The notes beneath the pieces were generated by a model, which had not been told where the DNA came from, searched no databases, and saw only the letters and a program-made list of their open reading frames with translations. DNA of 64,000 nucleotides, taken from positions 144,085,922 to 144,149,921 of the forward strand of contig NC_133538.1 of the NCBI RefSeq assembly GCF_048544455.1, written 5' to 3'. Positions 19,779-29,967 of this stretch are shown here, in pieces. A program made the position numbers and the translations under genes. The DNA is from Silene latifolia. Taxonomy: Eukaryota > Streptophyta > Magnoliopsida > Caryophyllales > Caryophyllaceae. The first letter of the stretch is position 1. Every line of letters starts with the position of its first letter.

Positions 19779-20720
19779 TTACGGCAGACCGACCGTGGCC
19801 GAGGTAACTGTTAAGTATAGATATAGCGTCTCCCCCAGCGTCGGCCTGGACAGGGTCGGGAGAGTTAGAAGGTGGGCTTTCAGTTGTTTGAAAGTCGTGC
19901 TCTGTTCCTCCCCCCAGCTAAAGTCTTTATTCCCTTTCAGCACTTTAAAGAAAGGAGTACTCTTGTCGGCCGACCGAGAGATGAAGCGGGCGAGGGACGC
20001 CATCCTTCCGATCAGCATCATAACCTCTTTTCGATTCCTCGGCTCCGACAGGTCTAGTATTGCTTGGACTTTCTCCAGATTGGCATCAATTCCCCTGGCG
20101 CTGACAAGCACGCCGAGGAACTTGCCGGCCCGGACACCGAAGTTGCATTTCATTGGGTTAAGCTTCATCTTATACTTCCTTAGTGAACAAAATGTTTCGC
20201 TCAAATCGGCCAAGTGCTCGCTGTCAGACTTGCTTTTTACAATAACATCGTCGACGTAAGCCTCGATGTTTCGCCCTTTTTTATCTTGAAACACTTTGTC
20301 CACCAGCCTAGTGTAAGTTGCGCCAGCATTTTTCAAACCGAACGGCATCATTTTATACATGTATGTGCCGTTTTCGGTGATGAATGCGCACTTAGGCATG
20401 TCTTCTTCAGCCATAAACATCTGATGATACCCTGAGAAGGCGTCTAGCAGGCTTAGCATGGTGTAGCCTGCCGTTGCGTCAATTAAACTATCTATTCGAG
20501 GCAAGGGATAACAATCTTTAGGGCACGCTTTATTAAGATTGGTAAAATCAACACACATCCTTCACGCCCCTGATGACTTCCTCACCATTACAACATTTGC
20601 TAGCCACTCAGGGTAAGTACAAGGCATGATAAAGCCTGCCGCTAATAGTTTGTCTACTTCAGCTTTGATGGCCTCATCTTTCTCGGCCGAGGAGTTCCTC
20701 ATCTTACGCTTGACAGGCGA
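19779..20720 (-). pseudogene. Element 2 reverse transcriptase (interrupted by stop)
   Basis: The 260-codon frame 20558-19779 contains the RT fingers/palm (MCVDFTNLNKACPKD, FGLKNAGATY) and the intact catalytic box AYVDDVIVKSK. The thumb (LGVLVSARGIDANLEKV) and the start of the connection region follow. Upstream the same frame reads EWLANVVMVRKSSGA and hits a TGA at 20562-20564, where the family has Trp (TGG to TGA). The catalytic Asps are therefore present but the polyprotein is truncated. The function would be copying element RNA into cDNA in the cytoplasmic particle. Confidence 0.85.
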
Positions 20721-21102
20721 GCGGTGGAGAGTATGTTCACTTGTGAACGATCACCTCCGCTCACGCCCTGGCATCTCAGCACTGAATATGCGAAGACATC
20801 TTTGTTCTTCCTCGCGGGTCTAGGAGATCGGCTCGAATTTTGGCTCCAAGCCGACAAGCGATTCTACGGTGCGCCCGGGTCAATTTCCACTTCCTCGGTC
20901 TCGGCTCCTTCGACCATGCCGACGTTGGTGTGCATCGGATCACTCTCCCTGCTTTGTAAGGATGGGCTCTTCCCTTTTCTCGATTTTTTCGCCACTTTGA
21001 GGGATTGCATGTTGCACCCCCGGCGAGATACTTGGACATTGACTATTTCGTCTCTTTCGTCCTTCGAGACGAGCTTTTGCACTTCCCCGTGCGAGACATA
21101 CA
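20721..21102 (-). pseudogene. Element 2 protease-RT linker (decayed)
   Basis: Homologous reading jumps between frames here. A stretch such as MYVSHGEVQKLVSKDERDEI (minus strand, about 21106-21047) is typical of the hydrophilic linker that precedes RT in Tat elements. No domain of its own is recognised. Confidence 0.5.
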
Positions 21103-21640
21103 TCAATGTCGGGCCCGGATGGACATCATCGCATCGGCCTCGCTCAAAGTGACTCGGCCTATGAGAACATTGTAGGCGGACGAACCATCAATGACCACGA
21201 ACTCGGATAAAACATTCTTGGCGCATTGGCTTGGCCAAACATCACCTAGCGATCCCGATTGACCCGGGGGTACCAGCCGGCCGGAGAAGTCAGTATAGCG
21301 GGTTGGTGCGAGGGCTCGGTCTTCAATCTTGAGACCGAGATTGAGAAAGCACTCCCTGAACATGATGTTTGTGTAGGCGCCGTGTCAATCGGCACCTTTT
21401 GACCAAGTGGTTGGCTATGTCTAGGTGGACTACAAGCGGGTCATTTGTGCGGAGCGACGACTCCCTCATAGTCCTTCTTCCCAATGGTTATATCGGGGAT
21501 TGTGGAAGCGGGGATCGCTGTTTTGGGCACAAAGTTAATGGCTTGGTATAGCTCATTCAGGTGCCGTTTGTGCCCATTAGCTGACCCACCATTCTCGTTC
21601 CTCCCGATGACAACCTGGATCACTCCCATTCGCTGGAATA
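21103..21640 (-). pseudogene. Element 2 aspartic protease (frameshifted)
   Basis: Two frames together cover a Tat-type protease. 21629-21441 holds GVIQVVIGRNENGGSANGHK, the domain entry. 21363-21103 holds SEFVVIDGSSAYNVLIGR, the C-terminal half. The active-site segment lies between them, at about 21360-21395 on the minus strand, where GAC ACG (Asp-Thr) is visible but the frame breaks immediately after. It would cleave the Gag-Pol polyprotein; as written it is inactive. Confidence 0.7.
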
Positions 21641-23168
21641 CTGATTTTCTATTCGTCCCGTCGGAGCTTGTTTCTGGGCCTCCAGCTACATACTTGCTGA
21701 GGACCCCCTTTCGGATTAGCTCCTCGATGGCGTTCCTCGATGCCGGCGATGTTTGTCGGTCTTATGGCCGGCTTGGCCGTGGTAATCGCAAAACTGGCTA
21801 AGGTCGCCGTCCCCCCTCGCCTTGGGGGGCCTTGCCCATTTCTACCCTTCATTCTTGCTTAGGGCAAAGACCTCGGCCGGTGATTTGACCAGGGGGTGAG
21901 ACTGTTGTACCGCTTCTGGGTGTATGGTCCCGAATTCCCCCCGGCGCCCGCCGAGTTCTGTTTCCTATTAAATCTCTCAGGCTGTGACCGATTCATGTCA
22001 CGGCGACCTTCATCAACGTTCTCCCGGCGGCTCTTCCTCTCTGGGTGCCCAGATTCGCTTTGGCCTACCCAGGTCTTGTGATAGTCCTCCACCTTTACGG
22101 CTCGGTCGGCCATTTTTCTGGCGGTGTCTAGGTTGAGGTCCTCGCATTTGATCAGCTCGTTTTTGAACTCGCCTTTTGGGAGGCCTTTCATCGGTCTGCG
22201 AAGGCCGCTGATTCGGTGTTCGGCTCACGGATCTGCCGAACTTTGCGTCGAACCTCTTCACGTAGCTCGGAGGGACTCGTCCTCCCCTGTCGGATAGTGA
22301 GGAGATCGGATGTCTCCACGGCCCTTCTCTTGTTACAAGCATCTTGGGCTATGAAGTTGTCTCTCGTGTCGGCATAAAAGATACCGAGCCATTAGGTAGC
22401 CCCTTGTACCAACTCTGGGCCATCCCATGAAGGGTTGTTGGGAAGACTCGGCACCATACCTCATCAGGCTGCTCCCATACCGACATGTATGACTCGAAAG
22501 CCTCGGCATGGTCGGTTGGGTCGCTATCCCCTTTGTATGATAGGGGCGGCAGCTTTAGTTTAGTCGGCACAGAGACTTCGAGGACATAGGCACTGAGGGG
22601 CTGTCTGACCACGTGTCGAAAGACACGCGGCGATTGGCTCCTCGCAACCTTAGTCCGGCTTCTCTCCGTCTGGCGGGAAGGGCTCCTTGTTGTCCGACTT
22701 TGGAGAGTCGGACTTCTTTCATTTCTTCGGGGCGTGCCTCGTTGTTGCCACGGCGACGCTGTCCTCCCGCGAGTGGGGGAAGGACTTTGGTCTGCCACTG
22801 GCACCACGGGCTCCGCCGGCGTCCTAGCATGCCCAGCTCCTTGTAATACTCCGGTCAAGTTGTTCGGAGTCACTTTATGGGCCCTGGTCACTGTGGAGGC
22901 GCCGCCGCACTTTTGTCGTCGTGACGGGGGTAACCGGCGTACCACCCATCAGGTCCAGGAATAGCTTCAATTTGGCCGCATCGACCACATGTCCCATGAC
23001 AGTGACTTGGCCGGTCGGCAGCGGTGTTTCTGGCTCTCTTGGCATCCCGTACTTCACCGGCTCAATGACTCGGCCGGTGGGGGACGGCCCGATCTCAGAA
23101 TTAGGGAACGCGTCATCCTGGTAGAATGCAGTTTCGTCACTCACAATTATTTCTTGTTGTTTTGACAT
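21641..23168 (-). pseudogene. gag: Element 2 gag (several frameshifts)
   Basis: The start is the ATG at 23168 (MSKQQEIIVSDETAFYQDD), 80-100 bp inside the PBS. The coding signal moves through at least four frame segments: 23168-22875; 22945-22349 (Arg/Ser/Pro-rich, then the gag core LPPLSYKGDSDPTDHAEAFE); 22191-21859 (KMADRAVKVEDYHKTW); and a zinc-knuckle-like CDYHGQAGHKTDKH near 21790-21740 in another frame. The order matches Tat-clade Gag. Many breaks coincide with CAG/CTG/CCG words, so some may be consensus errors and not true mutations. Confidence 0.75.
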
Positions 23169-23244
23169 CTTCTTAGCTCTTTGAATGGTTTTGTTTTGTT
23201 TTTTTTTTTTTTTTGTAAGGGAGGTGACTAGCTTTTAGTATCTA

Positions 23245-23262
23245 TCCCCACAGACGGCGCCA
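23245..23262 (-). other. Primer binding site of Element 2
   Basis: On the minus strand TGGCGCCGTCTGTGGGGA starts two bases after the 5' LTR end. This sequence is common next to Tat-lineage LTRs. I do not assign the tRNA from memory. Confidence 0.75.
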
Positions 23263-23264
23263 AT

Positions 23265-23851
23265 TGTTCCGGGTGTAATTCTGGAGCAGGATTTGTGACC
23301 ACGTGAGCTTGATGAATGACGTCTTTTTGCTTGTCTCTTCCTTTCGGTTTCTCCTGTAAAGATGAACAAACTGAGGGCTCGGCTTGGTACCGAGCGTACT
23401 CACTCCGACGCTCAAGTCAGTAAACTTAAAGAGATTAAGTTGTGTGTTAACTTGGCAAAGTATATTGTAGAGAGATAAGGGAGTTTATACCAGATTTTCG
23501 GTTAGCTTTTTGGGATCCTTTTCTCAATGAGAGAAGTGGAGTATTTATAGACTTTCACCTTTTGTCACGTAGTGGCCAAGTGGCCAAGTGGCTAGCGGTG
23601 GAAAGAGCCATTCTACCCTCGGCCGAGGGACCCATGGTGGCCGGCTGGCCTGGTTGACTCCATGCCGAGGGGAATTTGGATGTGAGTACGCGGATATGCC
23701 TCTCGGCCGGTTAGTTGCCGAGACCGAGACCCAAGTGACAGGCCGACAGGCTATGTCGGTTAGGCTGTCTAATACGTTGACTTGCTGTCTTTTGGCTTTG
23801 ACCTTGCTCAATATGTTGACTCGGTCAGCGGGTGCAGAATATGCCCCATCA
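23265..23851 (-). repeat. Element 2 5' LTR
   Basis: 587 bp, TG...CA in element orientation, followed by target duplication ATTAG at 23852-23856. TATA box on the minus strand at plus 23542-23549. Pairs with 13129-13711. Confidence 0.9.
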
Positions 23852-23856
23852 ATTAG

Positions 23857-24068
23857 AACTACAATAATTTTACCATTTGTTAACCAAGTTCAAGTGTTTG
23901 CGCTTCCAAGTTCCAATGCATGAATATGAACTACCTTATATCATTTCGCCTATGTTTGAAGACTTGTGGACGGTACAGTCTTCGTATTTGCCATGAGCAG
24001 CCACCCTATTCTATAGAGATGCCTATCCAGTGTTTAATCTATAGATGATATATTTGTATACAACCATA
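23857..24068. other. Low-copy flank right of Element 2
   Basis: Continuation of the locus interrupted at 13128. No open frame, RNA gene or repeat is recognised. Confidence 0.4.
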
Positions 24069-24326
24069 CTCCCTCCATTCAACTCCACTTTGCAGGTTTC
24101 TCTTTTCCACACTATTCACAAGCGGACATTCAACTTCAGTTTTCTCTTGCTACATAAGTTAAAATATATTCATGTGAGATCTTATTTGATTCGTCTTTAA
24201 AAGTACTTTAAAAATATCTAACTTTTATAATTTTTACAAATATGTAGCTAAAGATATTTACCGCGTAAAAGTCGCGTTGACAAACGTGATAAAGCAAACA
24301 TGTAAAGTGGAGTTGAATGAAGGGAG
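24069..24326. mobile_element. Stowaway-like MITE (Tc1/Mariner type)
   Basis: 258 bp with ends CTCCCTCCATTC and GAATGAAGGGAG, flanked by TA on both sides (24067-24068 and 24327-24328). The inverted repeats extend about 25 bp with one or two mismatches. The interior is AT-rich and non-coding. Ends of CTCCCTCC type plus a TA target site are the signature of plant Stowaway MITEs. Confidence 0.85.
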
Positions 24327-24418
24327 TATATAGTAATAAAGTTATACGGCTGCTTGACGATATGCTTGAAGTGCGTTTACCCTACTATGGCAGTGACATT
24401 TGTAGAGTGTTCTAATAG

Positions 24419-24760
24419 AGGTGGCAATCGGGTCACTCGTGTTGGTTACGGGTCGGGTCAAAGCGGGTCGGTTCATATCGGGTTCGGGTTGTGTCGGGTC
24501 AATTTGTTCTTCAGTCGGGTCGCTATCGGGTCGGGTCAACAGTAAGTTTGGCTCGGGTCGGGTCAGGTTGAGTTGTGTCGGGTCATTATATGGGTCGGGT
24601 CATAGTATTTAATCGGGTCGAGATCGGTTCGGTTCGGGTTTTTGTGGGTCGGGTCATGTCGGGTTAAGTTCGGTTCATTTCGGGTTTTTTTGTGAGTTAG
24701 TTAAAAAAAACTTCAATCGGGCCGAGTTCAGCTTAATTCGGGTCGGGTCGGGTCGACTTA
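24419..24760. repeat. GGGTC/GGGTCGGGTC degenerate repeat
   Basis: A ~340-bp stretch made of imperfect GGGTCGGGTC, CGGGTT and TCGGTTC words starting GAGGTGGCAATCGGGTC. Such tracts are common in plant intergenic DNA and often sit inside non-autonomous DNA transposons. No inverted ends were found. Confidence 0.7.
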
Positions 24761-25843
24761 TTTGACTTAAGGTGAGCGATTTTGACAAATCCTGTATAGT
24801 GATAATATAACGTCACTAGCCTAGTAGCACTTAAGAAAGGTTTAACTCAAATGAAACAATGAGCGATTTATAGGATCGAGATTTTCGAGACTAGTCATGA
24901 TTTAGCCAATCCTCGAGTATTAATATGATGAAATAAGAACTACAATAATCATAGTTGTTCAAGTTATAGTATTATATGTGAGTAGTATTATAATGAAATG
25001 GGAAGAACATAAAAATGTGGAGGGAGTACATTTGATATTAACATTTAACAGTATTAATACACCGAGTCACTGACGAGTAAACACTACTATGGATAACACA
25101 ATCAAGCAAACGTAATGAGCCACTGACGAGTAAACATTACTATGGATATGTTAACTCCATTAAGGTGGCCATGTTAATTTATTTCATATATTCACACATT
25201 TATAAAAAGTAAATTAATAACTTCATTACTAATTCTTTAGTTGGTCTCCTGTAGGGTAGCTTTACACTAATATAGTGTAAAACAAATCCAAATATAACAC
25301 TTCTTTACTTTTCCCGAGTACTTATAATCTTGACAAATCTCATACACTTTAAATTATACCAATACGATTTCAATTTTGTCGTCCTGTATGGCTTAAGGTG
25401 ACAAATTGACAATAAGACTAAGCGTTCTGAGTATAATGATAGTGTTACGTTACAAAGCTTTAACTAAAATGAAACTAATAACGAATCAATAGGATCGAGA
25501 TAACATAATGAGTCAGAGTCACTATGAAGATTATAGCATACAACGTAAAGTTATAATAAATATGTTTCTCTATGAAGATTTATTGGATGAGTGTTAGATA
25601 TGATTATATGAACGAATCATACAATATTGCACACTTGAAATCTTGAGTGAACAACTTCATGAGATTAAATGTTCGTAAAAAAGTACCTTAATAACTCATC
25701 AACATGTAAATTAGTTTTCAACATTAAACCTTCAAGCCGTTACATAAGTTTAAACTCGGCTTTACATATCATTTACGGCCTTACTAATAACTAGTACAAG
25801 ATGAGCTTTACAAAAAAATGATCATTTGCTTACAAAATCAACA
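24761..25843. repeat. AT-rich intergenic DNA with a 53-bp direct repeat
   Basis: Mostly featureless. GAG(T/C)CACTGACGAGTAAACA plus TACTATGGATA occurs at 25064-25095 and 25117-25148, one mismatch per block apart from the spacing. GGAGGGAGTAC at about 25020 looks like the end of a degraded Stowaway-type MITE without a partner end. No gene was found. Confidence 0.5.
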
Positions 25844-26110
25844 TCAAACCGCAACACATCGACTACCAGAATCTGCAATCTCAGTAGCTCGAAGATCATC
25901 CTTCATTTTAAATTGCTCACAACCATTAATATGCCGTTTAGCACTCGAAATACCATACTTAGCCTCAGCCTTATATGCAACATTCTGACAATGTGAACAA
26001 CCAACAAACAAATTACCTCCTACATCTCTAAAGAAATGGTACTTCTTCCAAATAAAATCAACACCTCTCTTTCGCTTACCAAAAATCTCTTCAAAAAGAA
26101 CTGGAAACAT
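25844..26110 (-). pseudogene. BED-type zinc-finger fragment (hAT-like or host BED gene exon)
   Basis: In the minus-strand frame ending at 25844, GVDFIWKKYHFFRDVGGNLF is followed by CSHC, YGISSAKRHINGC. This gives C-x2-C-x18-H-x3-C with the upstream aromatic residues expected of a BED finger. BED fingers bind DNA and are found at the N-terminus of hAT transposases and domesticated relatives. The frame stops soon after the finger (DSGSRCVAV), so the dimerisation domain is absent. A separate minus-strand segment at about 26385-26310 (MNSSGHYSMDLYELAQ, ending at a GTATGC donor-like site) could be an upstream exon. The same locus is cut by Element 4 at 26530, and its upstream part would lie beyond 51774. 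Confidence 0.5.
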
Positions 26111-26529
26111 TTGTTGTTGTGTAATGGGATGCAATATAGGTTTGTCAAACTCTTGAAGTGGTAGTCCTACACCATTCAAAACCATTAAAACTACTGTCAA
26201 GAACATCATTATCTCCTTAAAAAAAGGCTGATACATAAATAACATATAAAAATGACAAAATATGATATACATAATGAAGTAGAGCCGCAGAGGTAGAGAC
26301 GTAGCATACCTTGAGCAAGCTCATACAAATCCATAGAATAATGTCCAGAACTGTTCATAGTACAAATTATTAAATTAGTTTTACATTTCCTGTTTTTTAA
26401 ATGGTATAAACAAAAATATTTGACAAGCAGAAGTGAGAAACCAGGAGCTAAAATTTGAATCAACTGATAAATCATGCAAGTTTTAGTGAAAAGTAAAATG
26501 TTCAAGTGCAAGCATTCCTATTATGATGT
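26111..26529 (-). other. Probable intron/5' part of the BED locus
   Basis: AT-rich, with the short exon-like minus-strand segment noted for the BED fragment. It ends in GATGT (26525-26529), the left target duplication of Element 4. Confidence 0.35.
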
Positions 26530-27212
26530 TGTAGGCACTGAAAATTTATTAATGTGCCGAATAAATAAAATAAATTAATAAATCTGAGTTAATGCTAAAT
26601 TTTAGCTCGATTTAATTAATTTGCCCCGATTAAATGAAATACGGGTCGACTCGGATTACAAAATGGGTTATCCAGATCATTAAACCCGACAAAGATTAAA
26701 TTTGGGCCAGGTTCACTAATAAACCCATAAATGGGCCTGTGAATGTCAAAGTCCACCAAAGGGAATTAAAACTCTATAAATAGAGCCATTTCCATTCATT
26801 TCAGACGTTAGAGAAATCATAATCATAAATTTCCGAGAGAAGAAGACACAAAAGCTCTATAAATTCTCTCTACAAAACACCTCTGCAAGCAGTCAACAAG
26901 CACACCAAAACTGTGCCGCCTGCCCAAGAAATTTAAGTTCAAGCTACAACATTCAAGAGAGAACAAGTCGCAATGACCTTCTCAAGAATAAAAATCGACA
27001 CCTCCTACAGAGTGCATACAACCTCTACAAATGTCATTCAAATACAACGTTCGCGCCTCTACTACAGACAGCGTTTACGTGATCCACTACGACATTTAGA
27101 ATCAGAGGATACATTAGAGATTGTACACATAAACTTTTTGATATTAATAAAAAATTCATTTGTTTCCTATTTTGTATTACATTTACTTTGCGATACAAAA
27201 TTTGTTGTTACA
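26530..27212 (+). repeat. Element 4 5' LTR
   Basis: TGTAGGCACTG...TTGTTGTTACA, 683 bp. TATAAATA at 26775-26782, inside a near-palindrome CTCTATAAATAGAG, gives the core promoter. Equal in length to the 3' LTR with no indels. Confidence 0.92.
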
Positions 27213-27217
27213 AATTT

Positions 27218-27234
27218 TGGTGAACCCGACGTGA
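27218..27234 (+). other. Putative primer binding site of Element 4
   Basis: TGGTGAACCCGACGTGA begins five bases after the LTR end and starts with the TGG that pairs with a tRNA CCA end. The tRNA was not assigned. Confidence 0.5.
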
Positions 27235-27290
27235 AAATCTCTACCTCTCATCTCTACTGCTGTTTTATTCAAGTCTACTAAAACAAGAAT

Positions 27291-27314
27291 ATGTCTACCA
27301 AGCAAAGCATCTCC
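27291..27314 (+). pseudogene. gag: First eight codons of Element 4 gag
   Basis: ATG at 27291 encodes MSTKQSIS and is cut by Element 3 exactly after codon 8. The frame resumes at 40570, after the duplicated TCTCC, as SSPSNKTYADIL. Confidence 0.8.
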
Positions 27315-28663
27315 TGTAATACTCCGTATTTATGAGTCTCCGGGTACTCTATCGAGTAGGCCTTACTCTGTCGAGTAAGGGTGAGTTGCGTTTTAGAATA
27401 GTTTCTGACCTGTTGGGTACTCGATCGAGTAACTAGGATACTCGATCGAGTAAGGGGGTACTCGATCGAGTACCTTGGGTACTCGATCGAGTAGCCGGTT
27501 TACGGGGAGTTTTTCTCGGGTTTTGTTAATTATGCGATTAAGATATATAACCTTTTCCGTCATCATTCTAAACACTTTTGCAAAACCTAATTTACTGTAA
27601 AAGAGAGAAAGCAAGTACGTTCTTAATCCTAATCGCATCGTTAGCAAATCCTGAAGTTTGGAAGGTCGGTTTTCATCGTTGGTTATACCGTTGAGATCCT
27701 TGCGTCGAGGGTAAGATCTATGTACCCTTTTTGTAGTCTTTCCTTTGTTTTGGTTAAACCCTAATATAGGGATTTGGGGGTTTTTGAGTAGTATGTGATT
27801 TGGTAGCATTTGTATGTTGTATGATAGGAGGAGGTTTCGTAGAGGAAGCTTTTTGATACAAATTGTAGAGACCGTCGATAGTGTGCTTTCGGTAGGATTT
27901 CTACTCAAGTATTAGTCCCATAATGGGATGATTGTTGATGTGTTGAGATTGATTGTTTGATATAGTAATTGTATTGTGACCGCTGTGATTGTGATTGTGA
28001 TTGTTGTCTATGGTTCTCGAGGCGTGTCCTCGGTTGAGTGAGGTCACTTGCGGGAGTGGCTTCACGCCCTAGTTTCGCCTTTCGTGGAACCCGCCACGAA
28101 AGGGGATGTGCACATTAATGGACGGGGTTATCGCTCATTATGAGGAGCGGGGATTTGGTGGGTACGGCTGCGGTCCCCCATCGCGGTCGGGTCCGGTGGG
28201 GATCGGTGATTGAGATTGTTGGGATTGGTGTGGTTGTGTGTGTATGACGGTAAAGCAGTATGTTTATCTTATTGTTCATATATTGAGTTGTGTGATTAGT
28301 ACTGACCCCGTTTAAATGTTTTAAAAAAACTGTGGTGATCCATTCGGGGGTGGTGAGTAGTTATTGAGCAGGTATGATATGACGCGTATGGGATAGCTGG
28401 GATGAGTCATCACGTGGCAGTTAGAAGTCTTCCGCTGTGTCAGACGATGTTTTATGGCTTTGATAGTTTTAGCAGTAAACCGTCTGAGAATCTTGTATTT
28501 CTTTTTATCAGTTAGGAATTGTTATGTAATCACTTTAAACTTTATTTAATTTTAAAGTTGTTTCGTTATTGTCTTATGAATATCATGCCTCGGGTAACCG
28601 AGATGGTGGCATCCTTATAGCTGAGTGGTCCTGGTAAGGCACTTGGAGTATGGGGGTGTTACA
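27315..28663 (+). repeat. Element 3 LTR A
   Basis: 1349 bp, TG...CA. It carries a palindrome array at 27345-27493 near its 5' end, a TA-rich TATA-like AAGATATATAACC at about 27540, and a variable region at 27850-28460 where it differs from LTRs B and C by small indels at CAG/CTG/CCG words. Confidence 0.92.
27418..27493. promoter_or_regulatory. TACTCGATCGAGTA palindrome array in LTR A
   Basis: Four perfect 14-bp palindromes start at 27418, 27439, 27459 and 27480 (spacing 21, 20, 21). Two degenerate units precede them: TACTCTATCGAGTA at about 27345 and TACTCTGTCGAGTA at about 27364. The array is conserved in LTR B (33373-33448) and LTR C (39329-39404). Spacing of two helical turns would put each site on the same DNA face. 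A binding-site role is inference. Confidence 0.85.
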
Positions 28664-28665
28664 AA

Positions 28666-28677
28666 TGGTATTAGAGC
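28666..28677 (+). other. Primer binding site of Element 3 (initiator tRNA-Met type)
   Basis: TGGTATTAGAGC, two bases after LTR A; the usual plant form is TGGTATCAGAGC. The same sequence follows LTR B at 34617-34628. Confidence 0.75.
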
Positions 28678-29799
28678 GACGATCCTGAAACCTGTAACCA
28701 ATGAATTTAATGAATATAGGGAGTCAATTAAAATGAACCCGGGGTAAAGGTTGTAGGGGCTAATGCAAAGGCTTGGGAGACGTCCTAAAGTCGCGAACTC
28801 GCCCTACAATTTTGAACCGGTCACCATGGGATATGAGTCGGGATCGCTATGTGTTTATCTTGTGAATTGTGTACCTATATGGTGATGTGTGGCGTGAATT
28901 GGTGGATGTATGAATGCGGAGAATGGGGAATGTGTAGAAAAGATGGTGATGATGTGATTTCGTAAGCTATTGATAGAAAGCATGATAGTTGGTTTACAAT
29001 GTTGTTTTGAATTGTAGGAAAAGTATATGAGAATGATGAATGATGTGGTAGAAAAAGGAAGTAGTTCATATGTGATAATATGTGATGAATGATGATGTTG
29101 CAGGATGGATGATTCATAATGTGGCATAATAATAACATGTGCATAGGAATGTTGTGTCGTATACGTATATTTGGTTTGCATAAGGTTGCATGATAAGTTT
29201 ATGTACTTGTCCACTATTGTTCATGTGTATATGTGGTAAGAAGTGTGTAGCTGTAATGAATGAATTGGTTGGAAGAGATTAAGTAAGTAATTGCATAAAA
29301 GTATGAAATTCATGTGTGGAGCATGTTTATGTGGGTAATGGATTTTAATAATATGGCAATGTTTGTAACATGTGAATAGGGGATTTTATGTTGTATATTA
29401 TGTTATTGTGTACGTAAAAGTTATAAAATAAAAGCATGTGGTAAATCGTGATTGACAAGTTAAATAATCTATGTGCATGATTAATGTTGTTGCTTGGCTT
29501 TTGAAAATAGTAACATATGATTATGAATACCGGTTTTATGAGTTTTGGACTGGTTTTGTTTGCTTGGTTGTTGTTTAAGTTGTTTGGAAGTAAAATCAAG
29601 TAGTTGTGTTTTTCGATTATAAAGAGGTTGTCTTTAAACTGTTATAACTTGAGATGCATAAATGATTTTGATGTGATTCCAATTGGAGGTGATAGCTGGT
29701 CCTTTTACGATTCTAACGATAGGTCACACGCCCAAAACGACCAAGTAATGAGTGAGTTATGACTGTTTTACGAAAACTGGACAGTGCTGAGAATTGTGG

Positions 29800-29967
29800 T
29801 ACTCGATCGAGTAGCCTTGGTACTCGATCGAGTAAGGGGGAACTCGATCGAGTACGTTAGTTACTCGATCGAGTAGCCCTGGTGATTTGTTTTACGTGCT
29901 TGTGATCTTAACCTACTCGATCGAGTAAGTCCCTTACTCGATCGAGTGGCCGGTACTCGATCTAGTG
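29800..29967. repeat. Internal TACTCGATCGAGTA palindrome array
   Basis: Seven units start at 29800, 29821, 29841, 29862, 29914, 29935 and 29954. The first four repeat the 21-20-21 spacing of the LTR array. Unit 29841 is AACTCGATCGAGTA, 29935 is TACTCGATCGAGTG, and 29954 is TACTCGATCTAGTG. Internal region 2 has the matching array at 35755-35922. Confidence 0.85.

Larger units (their letters stand above)
13129..23851 (-). mobile_element. Element 2: Tat/Retand-like Ty3/gypsy retrotransposon with antisense gene
   Basis: A 10.7-kb element on the minus strand, flanked by the 5-bp duplication ATTAG (13124-13128 and 23852-23856). Read in its own direction it has a 5' LTR (23851-23265), a PBS, a broken gag, protease, RT, RNase H and integrase, a tandem-repeat region, an ORF on the opposite strand, a polypurine tract (GCTGGGGGCAAAT next to 13711) and a 3' LTR (13711-13129). 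The antisense ORF plus 3' tandem repeats is the layout of the Tat clade, including Retand of Silene. All pol genes carry frameshifts or stops. Confidence 0.9.

Noticed and set aside
27418-29967. Repeats with regular short spacers reminiscent of a CRISPR array
   Set aside because: The units are 14 bp with 6-7 bp linkers inside an LTR of a plant retroelement; no spacer-sized variable segments or cas genes.
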